Positions 5,608 to 12,555 of a DNA stretch of 12,555 nt are shown here, one piece after another. The notes beneath the pieces are model-generated. The model had not been told where the DNA came from. It was given only the letters and a program-made list of their open reading frames with translations, and ran no database searches. This DNA is from an uncultured bacterium (GTDB taxonomy: Bacteria; Cloacimonadota; Cloacimonadia; Cloacimonadales; Cloacimonadaceae). Both the position numbers and the translations under genes were made by a program. The DNA is taken from assembly GCA_937960795.1 (NCBI GenBank), contig CALGPA010000121.1:1-12555 (forward strand). The letters are read 5' to 3'. The number at the start of each line of letters is the position of its first letter. The stretch's first letter is position 1.

Positions 5608-8325
5608 TTAGTCCACCGTAATAGATTTTGATACGTTTTTGGGCACATCAGGATGCACCCCGTGGTCAATCACTCCCAAAAGATCAAGCTTTTTCATCTT
5701 GCGGATGCTCATCCTAAGGGCAAGCAATTGGAGCACGATCGTGGCGGAGAAACACGTCATCAGGCTGTCTCCGGTCTTGGGTAACATGATGTAGCCCCAG
5801 CCATAATATGAGCCTTCTTTGGGGTTGAGAGAGGCGTTTTTCATCAGCTTCTCATCCTCTTCCGCGATCACATAGGTGTCGGCACCCCGGATCTTATGGG
5901 TATTGATCTGCGAGATAGTGAGATTGATATCTCTGTCTTCCGGGCCTGTGACGTAGATGAGAGGATAGTTTCTGTATAATGGTTCAAAGAAATCGATGCC
6001 TTGGACCGATTCTTGGAAGATGCTGCTTGCTTCTTTGGTGAGGTTAAAGGGTTTGTTGTGTGTAAAGCTATAATCCGCGATGGCTTTGAGGAGGTTCTTG
6101 CGCTCGCTTTGGGATAGCTGCTTGGTCTCGGAAGCTTCGTCGATGCTGTCAATCATGCGGCTGAAAGCGCGCACCAAGTTACGTACGTGCTTCACTCCAA
6201 AGACGGTGTTTTTGCCAAGGATGGTGTTCGGGCCATGCTTAAACTCGCTGGCTTCTCTACCCTCGGCATGGTTTAGCACTGTCTCTCGGATCTTCAGAGC
6301 GCCTTCCATCGCCACTCCGCTGATCTTTGTGGCAAGTATGTGCATTGAGGGCTCCATGTAGATCTTGGCAGCCATATTGTCTATCATGTCGTCGGTCTTG
6401 TCAACCGTCTCTTTGAGCAGTGAGGGGATGTCCCACAGAGACTTAAAGCGGGATTCGATCGCGGCATGGCGCTTTGCCCTCTCGTCGGGGTCAAGATCAA
6501 GATCAATCTCTTCAAGCTTCATCTTTGCCGCACGAATGGCAAGATAGTAGAAGAGGGTAATCTGATTCATAAAGCTCTTTGTGGCGGGCACGGCGATCTC
6601 AGGGCCGCATAGGATGGGGATCGCCACATCGCTCTTTTCTTGCCCGAGAGTGCTATTCATATTGTTCACCAAGACTACCTTGTGGACGCTCAGCTCTTTG
6701 CGATCGATATCATTGAAGATGTCGATGAGATCTTTGGTTTCTCCACTCTGAGAGACGCCGATGATGAGGTCGTTGTTCTTGATACAATTTGAGAATTCTC
6801 CGCGGAAGTCTCCCGGCAGGATCGGGATCATCTCGATCTGCGCAATTTCATTGAAGAAGAGAGCGGCAATCTTGGTAGCGTGAAAGGAGGTTCCGCATGC
6901 GATGGAATATGCATTGCGGTTGTTTTTGATAGTGTTTTTGATCTGAGTCAGAAAGTCTTGCACGCTATGCTCAAATTCTTGCACGTCAATTGCTTCGGCG
7001 ATGCTATCCAGAGCCTTGGAGACGAATAGCCGCGTGCTGTCATATTCCTTGCCGATAAGATCGATGAAGACGTTCTTTTCGTTGGAGAAGAAGTACTTCT
7101 TTTCAAAACCTTCTTTGACTGCCACATCGAAGATGGCGGAGTAGTTCTTTTGTGCTTGCTCAATGAGCTTTGCGATCTTGGCTGATTGGCACAGAGCATC
7201 ATACTTTTGGTGCTTATCTTCCAAAAGAGCAGCCCCTGCTATTTCCAGCATCTCTTGGGTAAGATCGTCTCTGAGACCGGCTTCATCGATCTCATGCAGC
7301 ATGTATCTTGCTGAGTTTGACCCGCCTTGAAAGAGCTTGATCAGTTTCCCGGTGGATTCACTTTGGGCATAGATCTCTTGCTCCATGAAGTATTCATAAT
7401 CCGGGAGCAACTCCACATCCTCGGCGCGAAGCTTGGAGTATATGGCTTTGACCATGATCGGATCCCCGGGCGCATGGATCTCATCATCTTGTCCCAATCT
7501 GCGGAAGCGAAGCTGCTTCTGGGCATATACTTGGTAGTTCTCGGAGTCATACTCGACAAATTCACCTTCTCTGAGGCGAACCAGCAGCTTTGTGAAACGC
7601 AGGACAGCGGTGAGATCGCTGGAAGCAAGGCAGAAGGGGGCGTCATCGATCTCTCCGACGCCAAAATAGAGGCTGGATCCGGATTTGATCGCCCATGAAG
7701 TCTGTGTCTGGGGATCCACCACCACTGCCGCATAGGAGCCGATCATCTGCTCAGACGCTTTAATGATGGCGCGGCGCATGCAGGCTTTGCGCGTCTGTGT
7801 GTCTATCTCTTGCTTCAGCTTTGAGAGCTCGATGTCAAAATAGTGTTCCACAGTGTGCACGAGCATCTCGCCATCGTTGTCGGAGAGCACAGTGTGCCCT
7901 TCCATGGTCAGGAAGTTCTTAAGCTCACGAGTGTTTGTGATATTACCGTTGTGCGCGCCAAAGATATGCCTTTTGCATCTCACATCATGCGGCTGTGCAT
8001 TCACCTTGTTCACTGAGCCGAAAGTAGCCCACCGAACCTGACCGCAGAAGATCTTGCCGCTTTGTTTCTCGATGCCGAGGGTCTTGACCAGGGTCGAGGG
8101 CGCACCCACGTCTTTGAGCAGAGTGACCTTTTGTTCTTCATCCAGAAAGGCCGCACCGGTGCTGTCGTATCCTCGATATTCCAGCGCTTTGAGAAGGCGG
8201 GATGCGTGTTTGCCCAAGTTTATTGAGACTTTGGGAAGCGCCATGCCCAATACTCCACATCCGATGGATGGGATCAAGATCGGGATGCGGATCTTAAGAT
8301 TACGAATCTTAGCCATAGATTTCAT
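5608..8325 (-). CDS. glmS: Enlarged GlmS-like glutamine amidotransferase / sugar-phosphate isomerase
   Basis: About 905 residues, against about 610 for ordinary GlmS, which makes glucosamine-6-phosphate from fructose-6-phosphate and glutamine. The class II amidotransferase domain looks intact: CGVLG with the nucleophile C23, YRGYDSTG, GQVRWATFG, AHNGNITN and SDNDGE. Both SIS domains follow, with ACGTSFHA, SQSGETKD, ATKSF, MEGALKIRE, EFKHGP, and the ending NVSKSITVD, equivalent to the NLAKSVTVE of E. coli. The extra length is mainly about 100 residues between the glutaminase domain and SIS 1 (roughly 329-468) and about 75 in SIS 2 (roughly 711-785). The catalytic cysteine is not residue 2, so about 22 residues would have to be removed. 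ATG 8325 is chosen because GGAG lies 9 nt before it; ATG 8331 has only 3 nt. Function in amino-sugar synthesis is likely, but a changed substrate or regulation is possible. Confidence 0.85.
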   Translation of the reverse strand: MKSMAKIRNLKIRIPILIPSIGCGVLGMALPKVSINLGKHASRLLKALEYRGYDSTGAAFLDEEQKVTLLKDVGAPSTLVKTLGIEKQSGKIFCGQVRWATFGSVNKVNAQPHDVRCKRHIFGAHNGNITNTRELKNFLTMEGHTVLSDNDGEMLVHTVEHYFDIELSKLKQEIDTQTRKACMRRAIIKASEQMIGSYAAVVVDPQTQTSWAIKSGSSLYFGVGEIDDAPFCLASSDLTAVLRFTKLLVRLREGEFVEYDSENYQVYAQKQLRFRRLGQDDEIHAPGDPIMVKAIYSKLRAEDVELLPDYEYFMEQEIYAQSESTGKLIKLFQGGSNSARYMLHEIDEAGLRDDLTQEMLEIAGAALLEDKHQKYDALCQSAKIAKLIEQAQKNYSAIFDVAVKEGFEKKYFFSNEKNVFIDLIGKEYDSTRLFVSKALDSIAEAIDVQEFEHSVQDFLTQIKNTIKNNRNAYSIACGTSFHATKIAALFFNEIAQIEMIPILPGDFRGEFSNCIKNNDLIIGVSQSGETKDLIDIFNDIDRKELSVHKVVLVNNMNSTLGQEKSDVAIPILCGPEIAVPATKSFMNQITLFYYLAIRAAKMKLEEIDLDLDPDERAKRHAAIESRFKSLWDIPSLLKETVDKTDDMIDNMAAKIYMEPSMHILATKISGVAMEGALKIRETVLNHAEGREASEFKHGPNTILGKNTVFGVKHVRNLVRAFSRMIDSIDEASETKQLSQSERKNLLKAIADYSFTHNKPFNLTKEASSIFQESVQGIDFFEPLYRNYPLIYVTGPEDRDINLTISQINTHKIRGADTYVIAEEDEKLMKNASLNPKEGSYYGWGYIMLPKTGDSLMTCFSATIVLQLLALRMSIRKMKKLDLLGVIDHGVHPDVPKNVSKSITVD

Positions 8326-8340
8326 ATGCATGTTCTCCGT

Positions 8341-9048
8341 TTATATAATAACATTGTTGTCAATAATCAATTGTGCCAGCGTCAGATCCCAGTCATCGGT
8401 GATCTTGATGTTCAGGTCGCTGGTCAAGTGATAGCGCACTCGCGCGCCATAGTGCTCGACCAAGGCTGCATCATCGGTGCTGATATAGCCGTCGCCATAG
8501 GCTTTGCTATAGCTTTCCATAAGGAGCTTGAAAGAAAAGACTTGGGGCGTGAAGACTTGCACCAGGCGATCCCGCACCAGGGTCTTTTCAAGATAGTCTC
8601 CCGAGATCTGTTTGATCGTGTTTTTGAGGCGACTGGCGGGCACGACGGCCTTTTCCTTGAGCGCGATCTCGTGTAATTCCCGGATCAGATCCAGATTGAT
8701 AAAGGGTCGCACGGCATCATGGATGAAGACCAGCTCAGTATCCAAGGGGCATTCTTGCAGTGCGCCAAAGATGCTGTCCTGACGCTCCAATCCTCCGGGG
8801 ATCACCAGATATGGCTTGCATGCCGGCTCAAAGAATTCATGAATGAGTTTTTTGCAAAAGTCCAGATCTTCTTCGGGTGCAGTGACGATGATGTTTGAGA
8901 TCAAGGGGGACGCAAAGAATGGTCCCAATGTGCGTATCAATATTGGGATGCCGCTGAGCATGCGATACTGTTTTTTGATCTCCCCGCCCATTCTGCGGCC
9001 TGATCCGGCGCCGGTGATGATGGCAGTGCAATGGGTCAACGATTCCAT
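8341..9048 (-). CDS. ispD: 2-C-methyl-D-erythritol 4-phosphate cytidylyltransferase
   Basis: This 235-residue enzyme transfers CMP from CTP to methylerythritol 4-phosphate in the MEP pathway. Motifs are the nucleotide-binding GAGSGRRMGGEIKKQY near residues 14-29, GGLERQDSIFGAL, FIHDAVRPF, and the C-terminal TDDAALVEHYG with DLNIKITDDWDL. The start ATG 9048 has GAGGAG 10 nt before it; an in-frame upstream start at 9084 would add 12 residues with no family support. The first 13 bp overlap the end of the radical SAM gene. It is separated from ispF, often its neighbour or fusion partner, by the large GlmS-like gene. The loop reads TGAGSG where AAGxG is more usual; this should still bind CTP. Confidence 0.95.
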   Translation of the reverse strand: MESLTHCTAIITGAGSGRRMGGEIKKQYRMLSGIPILIRTLGPFFASPLISNIIVTAPEEDLDFCKKLIHEFFEPACKPYLVIPGGLERQDSIFGALQECPLDTELVFIHDAVRPFINLDLIRELHEIALKEKAVVPASRLKNTIKQISGDYLEKTLVRDRLVQVFTPQVFSFKLLMESYSKAYGDGYISTDDAALVEHYGARVRYHLTSDLNIKITDDWDLTLAQLIIDNNVII

Positions 9049-9983
9049 GAATAAAAGACTCCTCTTGCCTTGCGCTCGGTGCAAAGCTTCCCCTCGAGAT
9101 TCAATTCTCTGAGCACCTTGGAGATCTCGTTTATGTGGATATCCAGCATCGAGGAAAGATCTTCAGCCGTAGAGGGTCTGCGGGTTAGGGTTCCGCGGAT
9201 AAGCTCGATGATCTCATCATCCAGAGCAGCGCTGCCGGGATGATGACGGATCTTTGCGATGATCTCGATGGGCATTGTCAGATTAAGGGCAAAATACTTC
9301 TTGATTTCCTTTAGTCGCTCTGTGGATGCCGCTTCGACCCATTCCTCTGCTCCGGGGCGATCGAGGCTATTTAGCTGCACCAGATCCGGCGATGCTTTGG
9401 CGATTGCCTCACGCAACAGCTCAAGCTCTTTATCGGTATCTGTGACGCCCGGCACCACAAAGACTTCCAGCCAGATCTGCCCGGAATATCTTTGACGCAG
9501 ATTGATCAGCGCTTGGATCTGATCTTTCACCTTCAGTCCCGGCTTGGGGCGATTTACTTTCTCATAGACTTCCTGAGATGCCGCATCCAGAGAAGGCAGG
9601 ATGAGATCGCAAGGCAGGATCTGTGATAGCAGGTCTTCATCAGTGAGCAAGACCCCATTGGTCAAGAGCGCCAGTTTATAATCCGGATACTTCGCTTTAA
9701 TATGCCGGATGATATCTTCAATCGAGCTATTCAGGGTAGGCTCGCCGGCTCCGGAGAAGGTGATATAATCCAAGTGTGGCCGGCTCTGCATAAGTCGATC
9801 CAGCTCTTCAAGGATCTCGGCAGTCGGGAAAAATTCTTCGCGCGTAGTCTGCAGATGGGTAGTGCTTTGCACCTCGCAATACACGCAATTGAGCGGGCAA
9901 TATTTATACGGTACCAAGTCAATCCCCAGAGATATTCCCAATCTCCTGGAATTAACAGGGCCAAAGAGGTGTTTATATTTCAT
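9036..9983 (-). CDS. Radical SAM protein, COG0731-like, with C-terminal winged helix
   Basis: This 315-residue protein opens with FGPVNSRRLGISLGIDL, the signature start of the COG0731 group of radical SAM proteins (relatives of the wyosine enzyme TYW1). The cluster motif is CPLNCVYC (C29, C33, C36), followed by TFSGAGEPTL (75-84), an LLTNG strand, LPSLDAAS, and VFVVPGVTDTD. The last 60 or so residues (from about 255) look like a winged helix (RRPSTAEDLSSMLDI, ISKVLRELNLEGK). No substrate can be assigned; the group is widespread and poorly characterised. The ATG lies 3 nt after the bamA stop without an obvious ribosome binding site, suggesting translational coupling. The 3' end overlaps ispD by 13 bp. 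Confidence 0.88.
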   Translation of the reverse strand: MKYKHLFGPVNSRRLGISLGIDLVPYKYCPLNCVYCEVQSTTHLQTTREEFFPTAEILEELDRLMQSRPHLDYITFSGAGEPTLNSSIEDIIRHIKAKYPDYKLALLTNGVLLTDEDLLSQILPCDLILPSLDAASQEVYEKVNRPKPGLKVKDQIQALINLRQRYSGQIWLEVFVVPGVTDTDKELELLREAIAKASPDLVQLNSLDRPGAEEWVEAASTERLKEIKKYFALNLTMPIEIIAKIRHHPGSAALDDEIIELIRGTLTRRPSTAEDLSSMLDIHINEISKVLRELNLEGKLCTERKARGVFYSWNR

Positions 9984-9986
9984 GCT

Positions 9987-12239
9987 TTAGAAGGTCGTTC
10001 CAAACTGCAAATGAGGTTCCCAGCTTCGATCTTCGACGCTATAGGCATAGTCAAATCCGATGAGACCGAACGGACTACGAATGCGGATTCCAGCGCCAAG
10101 GCCTTTCTTAAGCTCCAAGAAGTTGAAATCGCGCAGTTTGTTATAGCTATCTCCGGCGTCAAAGAAAGTGACACCGATGATCTGATCACCGGCGATCGGA
10201 TAGCCCAACTCGGTGGAGAAGATGATGGCACGTGTGCCGCCACCGACGGGTCCGATGGAACGATCCGGATATCCGCGGATGCCATCCGCTCCGGTGCCAC
10301 CCAGATAAAACTTCTCATCAGGTGGTGCATCATTGGATTTACCATATGGCGTGATGTAGGAAAAGCGCCACTTCGTCCGCAGTGTCAGTTTTTGCCAAGC
10401 CTCGGCATACCAATTCACCTGGGCGATCTGCTTGAAATAGTCAAAATCCCCCATGAAGGGCCCACCCGCCACTTCAGAAAACAGCGTGATCTGAGAACCT
10501 TTGGTGGGGAAAAAGATATTGTCACGAGTATCACGGCTGAGGGTGAAATTCATCGCCGAAGTATAGCGCCAGCCCAATTGATCAAGCTCGAGCAATGTGG
10601 CGTTTGCCAAGCTATCAGCAAGGATGGCACTTTGATTTGTAATATTGTATTTCTTGCTATAAAAAGAATAGCCGATGGAGGCACGGGTGCGATCCACCCA
10701 AGGAACTGATTGCCCCAAGCGCACGGATCCACCGCGAGTGAGAATCTCATAGTAAAATGAGCTCCAGCTCTTTTTGGTGTAATAGGCGTTTGTGCCCAAT
10801 AGCATGTCGGAATCAAAGAGATTGGGGTTCACAAAGCCAAGCTCAAGATTCTGCGTGCTCCCGCCAAAATCCCAGGTGATGCTGCCGCTCCAGTTGTTCC
10901 CAAAGAGATTGTTCTGTGAGATGGATAGCTGCCCCACAAAGTTATCTTGGGAGTTATAGCCGATTCCGCCATTGGCAACTCCACTGGGCTTGTCGATCAC
11001 ATCAATCTGCAGATCGATATCCCCGTTGTTGTTGATTCTCTCATAATCCAGCCGGATATCCGGCTCAAAAAAGCCAAGATTATAGATATTCTGTTGGCTG
11101 CGAATAACTTGAGATTGCCGGTAATAGTCCCCGGGTGCGATCTCAAGCTGTCTGCGCAAGACCTTCTCTTTGGTTCTGCGATTTCCGGTAAAATGGATCT
11201 GACGGATCTGAGCGCGGGTGTTTTCGTTGATCATCATCTGCACATTCAGCCGCTTATCCTCTTTCAAAAACTCATTGCGGATATCAGCATAGATGAAGCC
11301 TTCGTCAAAATACAGAGAATAGACCCGAGCCATCTGATTTTCAAATTTCTCTTGATCAAAGGTGTCGCCTTCTTGGAAAGTGAAGGAATCCATGATGGTC
11401 TCGCTCGTAAAATGCTCGTTGCCTTCGATTATGATCTCACCAAAATGATACTTATCGCCTTCATGGATGGTGATGACCAGCTCATGATGCCGATCCGAGA
11501 TTTGCTGGAGATCATAGGGCCCGACAGCGACATCGATAAAGCCGTTTTTACGATAGTGATTGGCCAAAGAAATCAGATCAGCATCAAACTTCTCCTGCTC
11601 AAAACGCCCAGATCTCAAAAAGCCCGAGGGCTTGGTCTTCATCCGGCGAATCAACTGTCTGTCGTCAAAATTCTCATTACCGATGAAAGTGATCTCTTTG
11701 AGTGTGATGCGATTGCCCTCTTCCACACGAAGCGTGAGAGCGACTTTGTTGTCCGGCAGATCCTGCTCCAAGATCTCAATGGAAGCATTGCCAAAGCCTT
11801 TTTGAGCATATTCGCGCTTGAGTCTTTGCACCAATTGCGTCTTCTGGTTCCCGCTCCAAAATGCACCCACGCGCAGATTTGCCATCTCTTCCACGGCGTC
11901 CTTTTTGATCACCTTAAAGCCTTGATAGCTCACGGTGCTAATGGCAGGATTTTCTTCTACCTTGACGATGATGTTGATGCCGGTGCGATAGGGCTCAGAG
12001 TGGATCTCAATATCCTTAAAGACGCCCATCCTATAAAGGTTCTTGATGGATCTGGACACATTGTCGGGATCCAAGGCATCACCCACCCTGAGACTGATGG
12101 CAGAGATCACCATTTCACTGGATACGTTCTCGGTTCCCTCTACTCTGATTTCATATATGGTTTCGCCGGTGCTCCAAAGGCTTCCAAAGAGCGCAAGTAT
12201 GGCGATTATTAGTGAGATACGCTTACAAAATCTCGGCAT
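9987..12239 (-). CDS. bamA: BamA outer-membrane assembly factor (Omp85)
   Basis: BamA inserts beta-barrel proteins into the outer membrane. This 750-residue precursor has a signal peptide (about 1-25: basic MPRFCKR, then a hydrophobic core). Five POTRA domains follow at roughly 28-97, 98-175, 176-261, 262-340 and 341-418, each opening with the strand-then-GxE/GN pattern such as ITFIGNENF, IIIEGNEHF and IHFTGNRRT. The C-terminal barrel runs 419-750, with the loop-6 motif IRGYPDRSIGP near 654, and ends in a terminal phenylalanine as barrel proteins do. The barrel segment (about 330 residues) is somewhat shorter than in E. coli. ATG 12239 is chosen because GGAGG lies 4 nt before it and the signal peptide starts there; the frame stays open to 12440, but through repeats. 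It is the first gene of the minus-strand operon. Confidence 0.95.
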   Translation of the reverse strand: MPRFCKRISLIIAILALFGSLWSTGETIYEIRVEGTENVSSEMVISAISLRVGDALDPDNVSRSIKNLYRMGVFKDIEIHSEPYRTGINIIVKVEENPAISTVSYQGFKVIKKDAVEEMANLRVGAFWSGNQKTQLVQRLKREYAQKGFGNASIEILEQDLPDNKVALTLRVEEGNRITLKEITFIGNENFDDRQLIRRMKTKPSGFLRSGRFEQEKFDADLISLANHYRKNGFIDVAVGPYDLQQISDRHHELVITIHEGDKYHFGEIIIEGNEHFTSETIMDSFTFQEGDTFDQEKFENQMARVYSLYFDEGFIYADIRNEFLKEDKRLNVQMMINENTRAQIRQIHFTGNRRTKEKVLRRQLEIAPGDYYRQSQVIRSQQNIYNLGFFEPDIRLDYERINNNGDIDLQIDVIDKPSGVANGGIGYNSQDNFVGQLSISQNNLFGNNWSGSITWDFGGSTQNLELGFVNPNLFDSDMLLGTNAYYTKKSWSSFYYEILTRGGSVRLGQSVPWVDRTRASIGYSFYSKKYNITNQSAILADSLANATLLELDQLGWRYTSAMNFTLSRDTRDNIFFPTKGSQITLFSEVAGGPFMGDFDYFKQIAQVNWYAEAWQKLTLRTKWRFSYITPYGKSNDAPPDEKFYLGGTGADGIRGYPDRSIGPVGGGTRAIIFSTELGYPIAGDQIIGVTFFDAGDSYNKLRDFNFLELKKGLGAGIRIRSPFGLIGFDYAYSVEDRSWEPHLQFGTTF

Positions 12240-12306
12240 TTTACCTCCACCTATACGGTTTCTCCCAATTTCTATATATGGCTCTTTTAGTAAAGTCTTT
12301 TTTTTG
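12240..12306 (-). promoter_or_regulatory. bamA leader with ribosome binding site and possible promoter
   Basis: Read on the minus strand, this stretch has a run of eight A (12298-12305), an AT-rich segment with a TATATA box (12273-12278), and GGAGG (12244-12248) 4 nt before the bamA ATG. The order of A-tract, TATA-like element and ribosome binding site suits a promoter for the whole eight-gene operon, but there is no good -35 match at the right spacing. The call rests on position and composition. Confidence 0.35.
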
Positions 12307-12338
12307 ATCCCAGTTTCAAGCTCGATTCGCTCCGGCTT

Positions 12339-12436
12339 GGGGACCCCGAAATCACCCCACAAAACCGCTGCGCAATTTTGCGGGGACCCCGAAACCACCC
12401 CACAAAACCGCTGCGCAATTTTGCGGGGACCCCGAA
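12339..12436 (-). repeat. Tandem 43-bp hairpin repeat, two copies plus a 12-bp partial
   Basis: Units lie at 12339-12381 and 12382-12424, identical except at unit position 14 (T in the first, C in the second). A third partial unit (GGGGACCCCGAA) follows at 12425-12436. Each junction carries the palindrome CGGGGACCCCG. Each unit can fold as CCCCACAAAA (12355-12364; 12398-12407) against TTTTGCGGGG (12376-12385; 12419-12428) with an 11-nt loop. The one non-Watson-Crick pair is an A-C mismatch in plus-strand RNA but a G-U wobble in minus-strand RNA, so the structure suits minus-strand transcripts, the direction of bamA. Forty-three is not a multiple of three, so the repeat is unlikely to be coding. 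Confidence 0.9.
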
Positions 12437-12448
12437 GCAAAGATGATA

Positions 12449-12470
12449 GCCGGTGGCTTCAGCCGCCGGC
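12449..12470 (+). repeat. GC-rich hairpin element with TTCA loop
   Basis: GCCGGTGGC (12449-12457) pairs with GCCGCCGGC (12462-12470) around the loop TTCA. Eight of nine pairs are Watson-Crick and one is a wobble in plus-strand RNA (C-A mismatch on the minus strand). There is no T-tract on either side, so it is a poor intrinsic terminator. I recall closely similar GCCGGCGGCT-AAGCC hairpins as dispersed intergenic repeats in several environmental bacteria, but cannot verify this. It lies between the tandem repeat and the right palindrome. Confidence 0.7.
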
Positions 12471-12503
12471 AAAACGCAGACTGAAGCTTGATCTGCTTAG
12501 ATG

Positions 12504-12547
12504 GATTCCGGATAAGCCTCACTCCGTTCGACTTTCCGGAATGACTA
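12504..12547. repeat. 44-bp palindromic repeat, right copy
   Basis: Same element and same orientation as the copy at 36-79, with 43 of 44 identical bases. The inverted repeat arms are ATTCCGGA (12505-12512) and TCCGGAAT (12535-12542). The only difference (C at 12524 for A at 56) is in the loop, so the stem is fully kept. No target-site duplication is visible: the flanks differ (CTATA on the left copy, TAGATG on this one). Confidence 0.85.
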
Positions 12548-12555
12548 GTGTAGGG

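Noticed and set aside
8326..8400. glmS ribozyme upstream of the GlmS-like gene
   Set aside because: Only about 15 nt separate it from ispD, which leaves no space for the ribozyme fold.
9702..10709. 335-codon open frame on the plus strand across the bamA and radical SAM genes
   Set aside because: It is the antisense shadow of two confident genes and has no domain or coding signature.
10947..12212. 421-codon open frame on the plus strand opposite bamA
   Set aside because: It has no recognisable domain, and the opposite strand encodes a complete BamA; codon bias in bamA leaves the antisense frame open.
12339..12436. CRISPR array
   Set aside because: The whole 43-bp unit repeats with no unique spacers, and there are no cas genes.
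12240..12440. 67-codon N-terminal extension of bamA (ATG at 12440)
   Set aside because: It translates the 43-bp tandem repeats and leader, lies before a good ribosome binding site, and would bury the signal peptide.
12449..12470. Intrinsic terminator
   Set aside because: The stem is strong, but no T-tract follows it on either strand.
36..12547. Composite transposon bounded by the 44-bp repeats
   Set aside because: There is no transposase, the flanks show no target duplication, and the genes between are core housekeeping genes.

Overview
The window reads as a chromosomal segment of an anaerobic, diderm (outer-membrane) bacterium. The outer membrane is shown by a complete BamA. Anaerobic flavin/ferredoxin metabolism is suggested by an EtfA with an N-terminal 2[4Fe-4S] domain, two radical-SAM enzymes and a molybdenum-cofactor gene. 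Isoprenoids are made by the MEP route (ispD, ispF). The protein style, dense overlapping genes, moderate GC and intergenic palindromes remind me of Candidatus Cloacimonadota, but that is an impression, not a result.

Layout. Positions 1-559 are intergenic and rich in repeats: a 10-bp periodic motif, a 44-bp palindromic element, a CRP/FNR-like operator and a doubtful 33-codon ORF. A plus-strand operon follows at 560-3587: ferredoxin-fused etfA, an amidohydrolase, and queE (7-deazaguanine synthesis). It meets, tail to tail with a 14-bp overlap, a minus-strand operon that runs from 12239 down to 3574. In transcription order this is bamA, a COG0731-type radical SAM protein, ispD, a very large GlmS-like amidotransferase/isomerase, ispF, mobB, thiF and thiS. 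Every junction in it is an overlap or a gap of at most about 15 nt. Positions 12240-12555 are a second repeat-rich intergenic block: a bamA leader, a 43-bp tandem hairpin repeat, a separate GC-rich hairpin, and a second copy of the 44-bp palindrome in the same orientation as the first.

How the genes fit together. The first part of the minus-strand operon has an envelope theme: outer-membrane assembly (bamA), isoprenoid precursors for lipid carriers (ispD, ispF), and amino-sugar synthesis for peptidoglycan or LPS (GlmS-like). The tail (mobB-thiF-thiS) pairs a ubiquitin-like sulfur carrier and its E1-like activator with a molybdopterin-dinucleotide GTPase. No thiazole-synthesis genes are beside it, so the destination of the sulfur is open.

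Most unusual points: the roughly 905-residue GlmS-like protein with two large insertions and about 22 residues before its catalytic cysteine; the thiS-thiF-mobB grouping; an Fd-EtfA with no etfB next to it; a four-fold excess of GATC in the genes; and the composite repeat blocks at both ends. I see no tRNA, rRNA, CRISPR array, transposase or phage gene.
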